64,000 nucleotides of DNA from Datisca glomerata (taxonomy: Eukaryota; Streptophyta; Magnoliopsida; Cucurbitales; Datiscaceae): the NCBI GenBank assembly GCA_003255025.1, contig QANY01011365.1:620001-684000 (forward strand), written 5' to 3'. Below, in pieces: positions 1-10,707 of the stretch. Position numbers and translations under genes: made by a program. Below the pieces are notes generated by a model. The model was not told the origin of the DNA. It ran no database searches and saw only the letters and a program-made list of their open reading frames with translations. Every line of letters starts with the position of its first letter. Position 1 is the first letter of the stretch.

Positions 1-22
1 AGAAAAATCCGAGGCATTCGAG

Positions 23-699
23 GTGTTCAAAAAGTTCAAAGTGATGGTGGAGAAGGTAGCTGGTAGACACATCAAAGCCGTACGATCCGATAGAGGTGGC
101 GAGTATACTTCGACGGCTTTCATGGAGTATTGCGAGGAGCAAGGCATAAGGAGATTTCTAACCGCACCATACTCTCCTCAACAAAATGGTGTGGCCGAGA
201 GGAAGAACCGGACTATTCTCGACATGGTTCGATCAATGCTCAAAAGTAAGAAGATGCCGAAGGAATTCTGGGCGGAAGCCGTGCAATGTTCCATCTATGT
301 ACAAAATCGATGTCCACATGTGAAGTTAGATGATCAAACACCACAAGAGGCATGGAACGGACAAAAGCCGATAGTTTCTCATCTCAAAGTATTCGGTTGT
401 GTGGTTTATGCACACGTACTGGATCAACGAAGAATGAAGCTCGAAGACAAAAGCTAAAGGTATATTTTTATTGGGTATGATGAGAAGACAAAAGGGTACA
501 AGCCACTCGACCCGATAAGCAAGAAGGTGATGGTGAGTCGTGATGTGCGAGTAAATGAAGCAAGCGAGTGGGACTGGAAAAATTCGACGGAGGTTATCAT
601 CGAAGTTGGAGAATCATCAGTCGTTGCACCAACAAGTATACCAACAAACTCTGAAACTACCGATGATGAAAATGAACCACAACAACCAAAACTGTGAAG
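23..699 (+). pseudogene. copia integrase (decayed)
   Basis: The reading frame gives the C-terminal half of a copia integrase core. SDRGGEYTS holds the second catalytic Asp and PYSPQQNGVAERKN holds the catalytic Glu region, followed by the conserved HLKVFGC segment. A stop at 455-457 ends the first frame, and the same protein resumes at once in another frame (FIGYDEKTKGYK, typical of the region after integrase) up to a stop near 697. The first catalytic Asp lies upstream of the window. Integrase would insert the cDNA copy. With this frameshift the polyprotein cannot be made. Confidence 0.9.
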
Positions 700-700
700 T

Positions 701-2296
701 TTGCAAGATTTGTATGATGCGACAAATGAGGTACACCTTGTATATCTTTTGGCAGATACTGAAAATATCAGTTTTGAAGAGGCGGTGCGAGACAAGAAGT
801 GGCAAACTGCCATGAACGAGGAGATTAAGGCGATTGACCGCAACAACACATGGGAGCTAGCAAAATTGCCGAAAGGCAGTCAGCCTATTGGTGTGAAGTG
901 GGTGTTCAAGAAAAAGATGAATGCTCAAGGTGAGATAGAACGGTACAAGGCGAGACTTGTTGCGAAGGGATACAAGCAAAAGATAGGAATCGACTATGAC
1001 GAGGTGTTTGCTCCTGTTGTAAGAATGAAGATAATCCGATTACTCATTTCACAAGCTGCTCAATTCAAATGGCCAATATTTCAAATGGATGTCAAGTCGG
1101 CATTCTTGAATGGTGTGCTCGAAGAAGATGTCTACATCGAACAACCACCTGGGTTCATGAAAATCGAAGAAGAGAAGAAGGTGCAAAAATTGAAGAAGGC
1201 GCTTTACGGGTTGAAGCAAGCACCGCGGGCATGGAATACACGTATCGATACATATTTCAAGGAGAACGGGTTCAAGCAATGTCCCTACGAGCATGTCCTT
1301 TACGCAAAGAAGAATTGAGGTAACGTGTTATTTGTTGCTCTTTATGTCGATGACCTCATTTTTATGGGAAATAATGATGAGATGATAGAAGAGTTTAAGG
1401 GTATAATGACACAGGAATTTGAGATGACAGATTTGGGCTTGATGAAGTTTTTCCTTAGTTTGGAGGTTAGACAAGTAGATACGGGTATTTTTGTATCATA
1501 TGAGACATATGCAAAAGAGATTTTGAAGAAGTACAAGATGGAAAATTGCAACCCGGTATCAACACCAATGAAACCAGGTGCAAAACTCTCGAAGTTCGAT
1601 GGAGGAGAACGTGTCGATGCGAGTAGATAGCGGAGTTTGGTAGGAAGCCTTCGCTATCTTACATTCACAAGACCGGATCTTTCATTAAGTGTCGGTATTA
1701 TAAGTCGGTTCATGGAAGAGCCGGTTTATTCATATTGGAAGGCGGTGAAGCGAATCCTACGGTACATCCAAGGAACGGTGTCACTCGGGTTGTTCTACTC
1801 GAAAGCAGAAGATTACAAGTTGGTTGGCTACTCTGACAGCAATTGGTGTGGAGACATAGACGATCGGAAAAGTACATCGAGATATGTGTTCTTTATGGGA
1901 GATACTGCATTTACTTGGCTTTCAAAGAAGCAACCGATCGTGACGCTCTCGACGTGTGAAGCTGAATATGTGGCAGCATCTTGGTGTGTATGTCATGCAA
2001 TATGGCTTAGAAATTTGTTGAGCAAGATGGAGCTAAAGCAACTAGCTGCAACCGTGATTCAAGTTGACAACAAATCAGCAATTGAGTTGGCAAATAATCC
2101 AGTGAACCATGAAAGAAGCAAACACATTGACGTTCGTTTTCACTTTATCCGAGATCATGTGAAGGAAGGAAGTGTGGAATTGGTGCATGTGGCAAGTCAG
2201 GATCAAGTTGCGGATATCTTCACAAAACCGCCACCGAAAGTACTTCTCGACAAATGCAAGAAAATGATTGGCATGACAGATGGTAGAAGCATTTAA
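701..2296 (+). pseudogene. copia reverse transcriptase and RNase H (decayed)
   Basis: The first open part (701-1318) starts with the copia RT entry motif (W..AM.EEI.AI..N.TWEL), then KWVFKKK, KARLVAKGY and QMDVKSAFLNG, and ends in LYGLKQAPRAW. After a stop the catalytic YVDDLIFMG is found at about 1345. A second stop at 1630 precedes GSLRYLTFTRPDL and the RNase H part with DSNWCGD, STCEAEY and KHIDVRFHFI, ending in the usual DIFTKP tail at 2296. Two internal stops break the frame, while all domain motifs are still readable, so decay looks fairly recent. Confidence 0.92.
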
Positions 2297-2312
2297 GTTT
2301 ATGGGGGAGTTT

Positions 2313-2558
2313 TGTTGAATAAACATTAAATGTTATTTTTTAGTGGGTTTTTTCAATTAGAAGTTACAATTTAGAAGTTAGTGGAAACATAAAAGGTCAA
2401 GAGTCTTTGTAGATGAAAGGCCAAGGGGTGATAGATTTAATTATTTTCAGTTTTTTTGGAAAGAGTAGAGTCTATATAAAGGTCTTGTTAATTTCATTTG
2501 AAAACATAACTTAGAGGGATATAAAAATTAAATATTTCAAGTGAGTTTTTAATTTACA
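2313..2558 (+). repeat. 3' LTR of the plus-strand copia element
   Basis: The repeat opens with TGTTGAATAAAC just after the purine tract and closes with TTTACA at 2558, giving TG/CA-type ends and a length of 246 bp. A TATA box (TATATAAA, 2473-2480) lies inside, as expected for an LTR promoter. The 5' LTR is outside the window, so the ends rest on motif, not on a paired copy. Confidence 0.65.
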
Positions 2559-4343
2559 TTAATTTTCTCCTTAGAACCCATTTGCAGGCAATAATTTTAC
2601 ATCCAGTTGGTAAATCAACAAGTTTTCACATATTATTTAAAAGTAAATAATCCATTTCATCATTAATGGCTTCTTTCCAAAAATCAAAATCAATAGAAGA
2701 TAAAGCTTCTTCTAAAGACAGGGTCACCTAATAAATTATAAATATAAAAATCTAGACCAAAGATTTTTTTAGATTCTAACTCTTTTACTTCTTCTTGATA
2801 AAACATCATTTTCTTTTGAAGACAGAAGAAGAAGTTTCATGATTAGTTATTCTAATATTTTCTTGAGAACCCCCCACTAATTCTAGAATTAAAAGAAAAA
2901 TTATCTTCATAGAAAATTGCATCAAGAGATTCAATAATGACATTATTTTCAGTATCCATAGATTTTTTGTTGTACTATTCAAAGAATAACCTAGAAAAAC
3001 ATATGTAGAAGCCCTCTTTCCAAGTTTTGGTCTTTTGGGGTCGGATAACCTAACATAACCTAAACAACCCCAAATTTTAAGAAAATTAAAGTTTGGTTTA
3101 TGTTTCTTCCAAAATTCAAAAGGTGTTATCATTGAATGTTTATGGAGAACTCTATTTAAAACATAGTTTGCAGTAAGAACAGCTTCACCCTATAAATTTT
3201 TTGGAATAACAGAACTAACAAGTAGAGTATTTTCCAAATCAATAAGAGTTCTATTTTTTCGTTCAGCTACACCATTTGTTGCAGGAGAGTAAGGAGGAGT
3301 AAATTCATGTACAATCCCTAGAGACTGAATATAATTATTCAAACCAAGAGAATCATATTCTATTCTTTTCCTCTATCACTTCAAAATCTCTTAATTTTTC
3401 TATCAAAAGTATTTTGTATTTCATTTATGAATATAGATTATTTTTCAAAAGTACCACGCTTATTTTTCATTACATAAACATAAGTACATTTAGAAAAATC
3501 ATCACTAAAGTAATAAAATATTTATTACCACCATGTGTTAAACCACCTTCAAATTCACATATATTAGTATGAATAAGTTCTAATAAATTACTACTTCTTT
3601 CAACACTTTTAGAAGGTCTTTTAGTCATTTTAGCCATATTACAATATTCACATTTTTCAAAACTGTTTCCAAGTTTAAGAATTAAACCCAAATTACTCAT
3701 ATTTTTCACATATTTGCTATTTATATGACATAATCTACCATGCCAAACATTAAAACAAGAAACAATATTAGAAAACGAATTGGAAGTTTTATTCATCTCA
3801 ATATTAAGCTTAAACATGTCATCACAAGCACAACCTTTTCCAACAAACAACCCATTTTTTGAAATTACATACTGACCAGCCTCAATAACTTGTTTAAAAC
3901 TAGATTTATTTAAAAGATAACCAGATATTTTTTTTTTCTAATTTAAGGAGTATGTAATACTTCTTTAAGAGTCAATTCTTGTCCAGAGGTAAACTTGAGA
4001 GTAACCTCTCCCGTTCCAACAATATTTGTTGTGTGTGAATCACCAAGTATTATTTTTTCTCGTTATTTTCTTGGACATAATTTTTAAACCAAGCTTTATC
4101 ATAGCAGACATGTCTAGACGCCCCAGAGTTTGCCCACCACCCTTCTGTGGCTTCAACAGGATTAATTTCAGAAATCGTGGCCACAAGAGATTCTCCTATA
4201 ATGACATAACTTAGCAGTATGTCCAGGCTTAAGACAAACAAAGCAAGCATAATTTTTATTGCTCATTGGGGCTTGCTTAGAAGGGGGCGCTTGGTTCCTC
4301 CTTTGGTTACCAAGAGGTTTTCGGAACTGGTTTCCTCTCGGCT
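2559..4343 (-). pseudogene. copia zinc knuckle, protease, integrase and start of RT (decayed)
   Basis: In minus-strand order: a CCHC knuckle (CFVCLKPGHTAKLC, about 4255), a protease-like segment (WWANSGASRHVC, about 4130, with N where the family usually has D), the GAG-pre-integrase zinc region (WHGRLCHIN ... CEYCNMAK, 3800-3650), integrase core remnants (HEFTPPYSPATNGVAERKN, about 3250), the segment FEFWKKHKPN ... LKIWGCLGYV (3100), and the opening of reverse transcriptase (WKEAINDEM, LVDLPTGCK, ACKWVL) at 2700-2560. Frames shift several times and stops interrupt it. The protease and integrase are unlikely to work. Confidence 0.88.
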
Positions 4344-4890
4344 TGTAAAGGAAAAAATTCACCGTCTTTGATAATCGGTCGTGAATTTCTTATATCATAA
4401 TATGAAAATATAGAGAATAATTTAGAGAGAGAATGAGAGAATAATAACACCATGATTTACGTGGAAAACCCTTAAAGGGAAGAAAAACCACGGGGAGATT
4501 TTGATCGTATTTCATTATGGAGAAAGGGTTTACAAGGCTAATGGGTGTTGAAAGTTGTTATCTTTTGTTTAGAGTTACATCTTGCCTTTGTTTATAAACT
4601 TTCATATAATTTGATACAGCTTATCCAATTCTATCTGAAAATCGGATCAACAGAATATTCTCTAGATCTAGTTTATCAACAATAACAATCAAGTGAGTCT
4701 TGACCGTCTGATCAATCCAATGGTCTTGATTAGCTTCTCTTTGGATTGTCACGTCAGCAATCCATGTACTTTCGTCTGATTGATATGTTCTTTAAAACTG
4801 CCAAGTTGATCCTACGGTTCTCACTCTATCTTCTCTTTGATGGAGTTTTCGGTCTATTCGTGTGAAATTTTGCATGTACATTGGCCCACA
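4344..4890 (-). repeat. LTR of the nested non-coding element, left copy
   Basis: Aligns along its length with 9598-10129. Shared landmarks include CACCATGATTTACGTG, ACCACGGGGAGATTTTGATC and CGTCTGATCAATCCAATG. On the minus strand it has a TATA-like run followed by the CCACGTAAATC segment common in copia LTRs. The outer end is either 4874 (TGCA) or 4890 (CACA). The second gives TGT/ACA ends, but then the right copy would lack about 17 bp. Confidence 0.8.
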
Positions 4891-5375
4891 TTACACTCTA
4901 CAAAATTTTATTCGTTGATGTGTAATGATCGTCTTTTCTTATTCTGACGTTGCGTATGCCAGTTTATGTTCTCACACGTTTCTTGGAAACGTGCAATGTA
5001 GTTTTCTAGAAAAAATTTTGATTGTCTACTGTCAGTGATGACTTCTTCCTTTCTTTCTGCCGTTATGTTCTTTTATTCCCGTTCACGGATGCTTTGCGAT
5101 TGTCGAGTAGCTTATTTGTCAGCTTGTTATTGATGATGATTATTTCCCCTTTCATTTGCTATTATGCCTTTCCGTCCCTTTCACCGTGGGCTCATTGATA
5201 AAAAATTTCCCGTTTTCTTCATTTTCCTTTTCCTCCTCTCATATGTTAAGATCTGTGACAAGAATATTGTATAAGAACAATAATATAATAATTTATTAAA
5301 ATGAGTAAGGAGCGACTATACTATTTCATAATTGCTTCGCAGTAGTTAGGATTTGATGTTTTGCATTTATTGGCA

Positions 5376-5504
5376 GAGTTTCTCATGTTTCCTTTGCTAC
5401 AAACTCATTGGAGAGTTCTCCCATTTTCTTTGCTGCGGACTCATTAGAGAGTTTCTCTCATTTCCTTTGGTACAGGCTCTTTGGAAAGTTTCTCCCATTT
5501 TCTC
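5376..5504. repeat. Tandem repeat, about 37 bp x 3.5
   Basis: Successive units begin GAGTTTCTC or GAGTTCTCC and end in an ACTCATTGGA-like segment. They stand directly before the 73-bp array inside the non-coding LTR element. The short open frame across them is a by-product of the repeat. Confidence 0.65.
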
Positions 5505-5722
5505 TTTGAAAGGGACTTACGGATTGCCCATTTTCAAAGACTTAGGCTCAAATAAAGAACCATGTCCCCGTTTCCGCTTTGAGAGGGACTTACGAACTGC
5601 CCACTTTCAAATACTTAAGTTCAAATAAAGAACATGGCCTTATTTCCGCTTTCAGAGAGACTTACGAACTTCTCATTTTCAAGGACTTAGGTTCAAATAA
5701 AGAACCATGATCCCGTTTGTAA
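5505..5722. repeat. Tandem repeat, about 73 bp x 3
   Basis: Units start at 5505, 5578 and 5650. Each carries GGGACTTACG or a variant, a TTTTCAAAGACTTAGG-like part and CAAATAAAGAAC. The units differ by several substitutions. Confidence 0.75.
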
Positions 5723-5939
5723 GCCTGCTTCTTGTTCAGATATTATCAAACCATCATGAGTGTTTCCCGCTTTGCGAGGAGCTTAAGCTTGGTATGGATA
5801 GGATTTAATTTGAGCATTTTCGTTTACAAGTATTTTTTTAGAACATAGTTTTTCAAGCTGCAATTTAACAGGCCGTTGTTAATCTCCCTGTTAAGGATGT
5901 TATTGTTAACCATTATGTTGGAGATGTCGTTGCCATAAT

Positions 5940-6660
5940 CTTTTGTACGTTTTTATAATTTTCTTTTCTTCAAGACTTAGCAAATTTCCTCTATTCTTTC
6001 ATCTGCTTCTCACTTTATCTTTCTTTGTTCACTTTCCTTTCCATTATTTTTCTTTTCATTTTCCACTTCTTCTTTCATCACTTTCACTTTTTCCTTTATC
6101 CACTTTCACATTTTCCTTTATCCACTTTTACTTTTTTCACTTTTCGTATTTCTTCTTTTCTTCTTCTTCTTCTTAGTTTTCTTATATGAAGACAACATAA
6201 CCATCGATCGCTTGACCTCACAATTCCCATTTCGTTCCCTTTTTTGAATTCCTTTTGAAGCTTCATTTGCTTCTCACTTTATTTTCTTTTATTTTCTTTC
6301 TTTCCCTCGCTTTCATATTTCTCCCTTTCTCATTTTTGGTTATTTCTAAGTGTTGAATACTCTTTTCAGGATTCAGACATCTTGAGACCTTCTTCCTTTG
6401 CAATTCTCCCTTCTTTTTAGATTTCTTGCTTTCGAAATTTCTTTCTTTTCAGACTTTTTCATTCTTCCTTCTTTTCAGAGCTCTTTCTTTTTAGAGTTCT
6501 TCATTTTCAGAATTTTCTTATTTCCAAACTTCATTCTTTTTAGAACTTTCTATTTTCAGACTTTCCTTCTTCCTAAACTTCATTCTTTTTTTATTTCCTT
6601 TCAGAGGCCCGTTTCCGTTTCCTTTAGAAAGCAAAAGCCTTCAAGGACATGAACTCTCCG
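5940..6660. repeat. Pyrimidine-rich tract
   Basis: About 700 bp made almost wholly of CTTT, TTCC and TTTC runs on the plus strand. Open frames here encode only Phe/Ser/Leu-rich low-complexity chains and are not genes. Confidence 0.7.
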
Positions 6661-7689
6661 TGAGCTCGAGACACTCTCAAGGACATAAGCTTTTCGCAAA
6701 GTTCAGGGGCCCTAAATTTCTTGTAGGACTCTTGCTAGAGTTTCTCTCGTTTGCTTTTCTTTTTCCCGTATAAATATTTACGACAAGAATGTTGAACAAC
6801 ACCATATATAATATCTTAATGGAATGAGTAGGGAACGAGTATACCGTAACTTTCTTCTAGAAGCTTGAATTTTAAAAAATTGACTTCCGTAGCTTTGTAG
6901 CGAAGTTTGATTTGTCTCATAAGTTTAGATGTGTTGGTGAAGCTTAATAAATGAAGCTGACAGTTCTCTACAGTCTTCTTTCCCATACATCCTCCACGAA
7001 AATTTCCATAACTTTTGATAGAGATCTTCGAACTGAACTCCATAAAATTTATTAAGAAGTAGTTGTATATTTTTGATGATATAAGATTTGCAGTGTAGTT
7101 TACTCCCAACAAATTCTGTTTAATTTTCGAATTTGACCATTCTGCATATTCTACTTTCGCGAACAACCTTTACGAAAATCATCATAACTTTTTGTTGTGA
7201 GCTCCAAATTCCGTAAAATTTCTCAATAAGTAGACTTCCATATTTTTCTGATGGTATATGATTCACAATATTAACGGCCACTAATGATTACATTTTAATT
7301 TCTGAATTTGACAGGTCTGCATTATTTTCTTTCCGAGCAACTTGTATGAAACATGCTATAACTTTTGCCCCGAAGCTTCAAATTGAGTTCTGCAAAATTC
7401 TTCAAGAAGCTAATTTTGTATCTTCGAAACGATGTATAATTTTCTTAGCTTTGAGTTCAATGTATTTTTGTAAATGTCATTTGCAAGTTCTTAATTCTGT
7501 TGGCCGCTCCTCGTTGGTCATTTTTTCGCTTTCCCTTCATGCACCTTCATTCTTGGTTTCAATTTGCGAAATTACTCTGTGAGTCATCGTTTACGTTTCA
7601 TTGCTCGTTCATCTCTTATTTTCCCTTTTTCACTTCCGGTTCGTTGCCATGAAGTTTCTGTTTTGGCTTCCAATTTGTTTTCGTTCTCG

Positions 7690-7990
7690 TTGCCACAACG
7701 TTTATCGTTCCTGTTGCCCACAAAGTTTCCCGTTCTCAACATTTTCGTTCTCGTTGCCACAACGTTTCTCGTTCTCTTTGCCACAATGTTTCCCGTTCTC
7801 AACGTTTCCATTCCCGTTGCCACAACGTTTCCCATTCTCAACATTTTCTGTTCCCGTTGCCACAACGTTTCCCACTCTCAACGTTTCCATTCCCGTTACC
7901 ACAATGTTTCCCGTTCTCAACATTTCTATTCTCGTTGCCATAACGTTTCCCGTTCTCAATGTTTCCTGTTCCCGTTGCCATGCCTTTCCA
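7690..7990. repeat. Tandem array of a GTTGCCACAACGTTTCC unit
   Basis: At least eight variant units of roughly 33-39 bp, built from GTTGCCACAACGTTTC followed by CGTTCTCAACGTTTCC-like sequence. Frames on both strands stay open only because the unit contains no stops. No protein family is recognised. Confidence 0.75.
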
Positions 7991-8589
7991 TTTCTGTCAT
8001 CATGAAATTTCCGTTTACATTATCATGACGTCTCTGTTCCCGTGGTCAGGACGTCTCCACTTTCATCGTTTGCTCATTTTTTATTTTCCTGAACTTTTGC
8101 ATATAGAATATGAAAGGGCTAATCTCCAAAAAAAATAGGCATATCAAAGTTTATATTTTCATTCATCAACTGTTAATGAATTATTTATTTATTTATTTTT
8201 TATAGCTTTAGAAAAGCTTAAATTCAAAATTCAAAAATTCATTCCTCATGCATCATATCAGTTTGAATACGTTAAAACAATTCGTGTTATCCATAATAGA
8301 GTCAGATTATGAATTATATCAAAATAAATTACACAAACAGTATAAAAGTAATTTCTATAATTTCATCAAAGCATGATAAAATTTAACACAGAGAGCTAAT
8401 TTATTATGCCCTACACAATTAGCATAGAATTAATTTCTATTAACTTAATATACTTGAATTATTGTGTAAATATTTTTTTCAAGACATTGTACAATATGCT
8501 CATTCAATTATTCAATTTTTTTAACGGATAATATATGTATTTAAAAAGCAAAGCAATAATAAATACTTAGCTTGTATTTTGAAGTTCTC

Positions 8590-9330
8590 TATTTATGTGC
8601 ATAGGATGGTCCATGAAGGCTTTGCAAGCCTGTGGACTAATTTATCAAGTGGGCATGAAGACAACAGTAGGTCCAAAGGCAGCTTGGCCCATTGGTTATA
8701 GGCTGAGGAGTTGATGGATCGTTTTAAGCGCGGATCAGGCTTCCAGGTCTTTCCGCGGGTTGCATGGACGACGGGCTGTGCACTGTGGGCGCTGGGCTTC
8801 GCTTCGTTGATGGATCGTTTTAATGGATAGGGGTTGGCTTTGCATCCCACGACCTTCCATTGTGGGTCTGGACTAGCCGGTAGGTCAACCTGGTATGTGG
8901 GAAGCGGGTAAAGATTGTGCAGCCGCCGGCGACGGCGCGTGGCGGCATGTGCGGCCATCTCCAGAGGCCTTTTTTGACAGGGAAAGGCTCTAAAATGATG
9001 GGAATTTACGTCTGAGCACATATTTGGGTGTTTTGGGGTCAAAAACTGCTTCATTTCTTAAAGATCTGAGAATTTTATTTTTGGAATTAAGGGGTTTCTC
9101 GCGGCTCCTTCGTTCGGTAATGAAGACAGCCACCAGTGTAGGACCCCGATGAACTGAAGGACGCCTTCGCCGTGGGCTGGTTGTCATCGACGCTGGCTGT
9201 GCTACGCGGCTGTCCATGCTCTCTCCGGCAATTTTGCCGCTGCTTTTCTCTTTTTTTTTGGCTGCGCAGGCATAGCTTCCGTCGCCTGGCAGTCCTTGGT
9301 TTTCAACGTCCCATCGTAATGGTTGTTGAA
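8590..9330. other. GC-richer block in the non-coding element
   Basis: This segment is clearly richer in G and C than its surroundings. It has open frames on the minus strand (8593-9054 and 8990-9217), but no recognisable domain. The string TTGATGGATCGTTTTAA occurs twice (about 8691 and 8805), so part of it is duplicated. It could be a captured host fragment or simply the leader of the element. Confidence 0.4.
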
Positions 9331-9597
9331 TTATTATTATTAATAATTTTTTTAATTAAAATAATCGTACAAAATAAATTCATCAAATATGTAATAAATG
9401 AATTTATCGTTATTCACTTTATTTTTAGTTTCGTAATCGTTTTCATTCTTGCTTCCGATTCGGCTTCCACTTTCACTTTTTCTTTTGTTTCCACTTCCGC
9501 TTCCGATTTTCGCTGTCAAAATCTTTTGGTTTGGTTTTGAGCGCTTGGAGAAGGGATTTCTTGAGTTTTTCTCCTATTTCGCAATGAAAATACTAAA

Positions 9598-10129
9598 TGT
9601 AAATGAAAAAATCACCGTTTTTTTATAATCAATCGTGAATTCTTACATCATAATATGAGATATATAGAGAATAATTTAAAGAGAGAATGAGTGAATAAAA
9701 ACACCATGATTTACGTGAAAATCCCTTAAAGTGAAAAAGAACCACGGGGAGATTTTGATCGTTTTTCATTATGGAGAAATGGTTTACAAGACTTATGAGT
9801 GTTGAGGGTTGTTATCTTTTGTTTAGAGTTACATATTGCCTCTATTTATGGGTCTTCATATAATCTGATACAGTTTATCTAATTCTATCTGAAAATAAGA
9901 TTAACAGAATATTTTCTGAGATTTAACTTATAAACAATAACAACCAAGTGAATCTTGACCGTCTGATCAATCCAATGATCTTGATTATCTTCTTTTTGGA
10001 TTGACACGTCAGCAATCCATGTATTTTCTATGATTGGTATGTTTTTTATAACCGTCTAGTTAATCTTACGGCTCTCACTGTATTTTCTCTTCGATGTAAA
10101 TCTTGTCACGTGTCGTGTGAAAATTTGCC
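9598..10129 (-). repeat. LTR of the nested non-coding element, right copy
   Basis: Second copy of the repeat at 4344. The two copies differ by many point changes and short indels, so the insertion is not recent. Its inner edge (TGTAAATG, 9598) matches TGTAAAGG at 4344. Its outer edge meets the copia gag reading frame at 10130. Confidence 0.8.
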
Positions 10130-10707
10130 TGGTTCCATTTCATATTCTCCTTTCTAGGCTTCCATTGAACATTATTCTTATCTTGGGTCTTAGATACGAT
10201 CATTTGATGTAATAAGATTTTTACCTTTGACCCAATTGAGCCATTGAATTCAATCAACTTGTCTTGATTTCTGCCTTCTTCTTCTACTCTCAGACGAGCA
10301 ATTACTGCTTCCAGAGATAGCTCCTTTTGTTTGTGCTTCAAGACTTTCGCAAATTCCTTCCAAGACTCTGGCAGCTTATCAATAATAGCAGACACTTGCA
10401 TCTGTTCATCTATACGAAAGGCAATTCAATAAGTAATTTCTACAATATATATGATCTTTTTTCCCATTTCTTCACTATTTTTTTCATGCTCTTGAATTTC
10501 TTCTTCGGACATATCTTTTGTATCTTTTTTCTTTGAATTTTTTTTAGATATGACATAAGTCACATTCAAAATAGTAAGATAGAAAAATGTTTTTTGTCTC
10601 CATCTTTTAAAATGAATACCACAAAAACGGAAAGGCTTATTCAGATCACCTACTCCAGTAGACCCAGCAGAGTTGAGCACAACTTCAGTGTTCTCCATTT
10701 TTTCCAC
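10130..10707 (-). pseudogene. copia gag, N-terminal part
   Basis: The frame opens at 10707 with MENTEVV after a possible upstream Met and contains FCGIHFKRWRQKTFFYLT, the N-terminal gag signature of one plant copia group. An acidic/lysine-rich stretch follows. A frame change near 10420 leads to IIDKLPESWKEFAKVLKHKQ, the UBN2-type gag domain. The reading sense is lost at 10130, where the nested LTR starts, and resumes at 4343. Gag would form the particle around the RNA. This copy is disrupted. Confidence 0.85.

Larger units (their letters stand above)
1..2558 (+). mobile_element. Ty1/copia retrotransposon, 3' part (runs off the window edge)
   Basis: Integrase, reverse transcriptase and RNase H follow one another in the copia order, then a purine tract (2299-2312, TTATGGGGGAG) and a short LTR. 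The 5' part lies outside the window. Coding is broken by in-frame stops at about 457, 697, 1318 and 1630, so this copy is dead. At its right edge the DNA becomes, with no gap, the reverse transcriptase of a minus-strand copia element. This copy therefore appears to have inserted into that element. Confidence 0.9.
5256..6843. repeat. Dispersed direct repeat pair inside the non-coding element
   Basis: About 62 bp at 5256-5320 (GACAAGAATATTGTATAAG ... ATGAGTAAGGAGCGAC) recur at 6781-6843 (GACAAGAATGTTGAACAAC ... ATGAGTAGGGAACGAG). The stretch between them holds the tandem arrays and pyrimidine-rich DNA described separately. The pair may mark an internal duplication. Confidence 0.55.
4344..10129 (-). 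mobile_element. Non-coding LTR element (LARD-like) nested in the copia gag
   Basis: Two direct repeats of about 530 bp bound an interior of about 4.7 kb in which I can find no gag, protease, integrase or reverse transcriptase on either strand. The element interrupts one gag gene: gag N-terminal sequence stops at 10130 and the zinc-knuckle part resumes at 4343. The flanking five bases, CGGCT on the left and TGGTT on the right, could be a target duplication altered by two C-to-T changes, but this is weak. Orientation is taken as minus because the repeat resembles plant copia LTRs on that strand. No convincing primer site or purine tract was seen. This fits the class of large retrotransposon derivatives moved by enzymes supplied in trans. 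Confidence 0.75.

Noticed and set aside
7564..8028. Long open frames on both strands over the GTTGCCACAACG array
   Set aside because: They arise from a stop-free tandem unit; no domain, no start context and equal openness on both strands.
8593..9054. Minus-strand 153-aa frame in the GC-rich block as a gene
   Set aside because: No recognisable domain, contains an internal duplication, and lies inside a non-coding LTR element.
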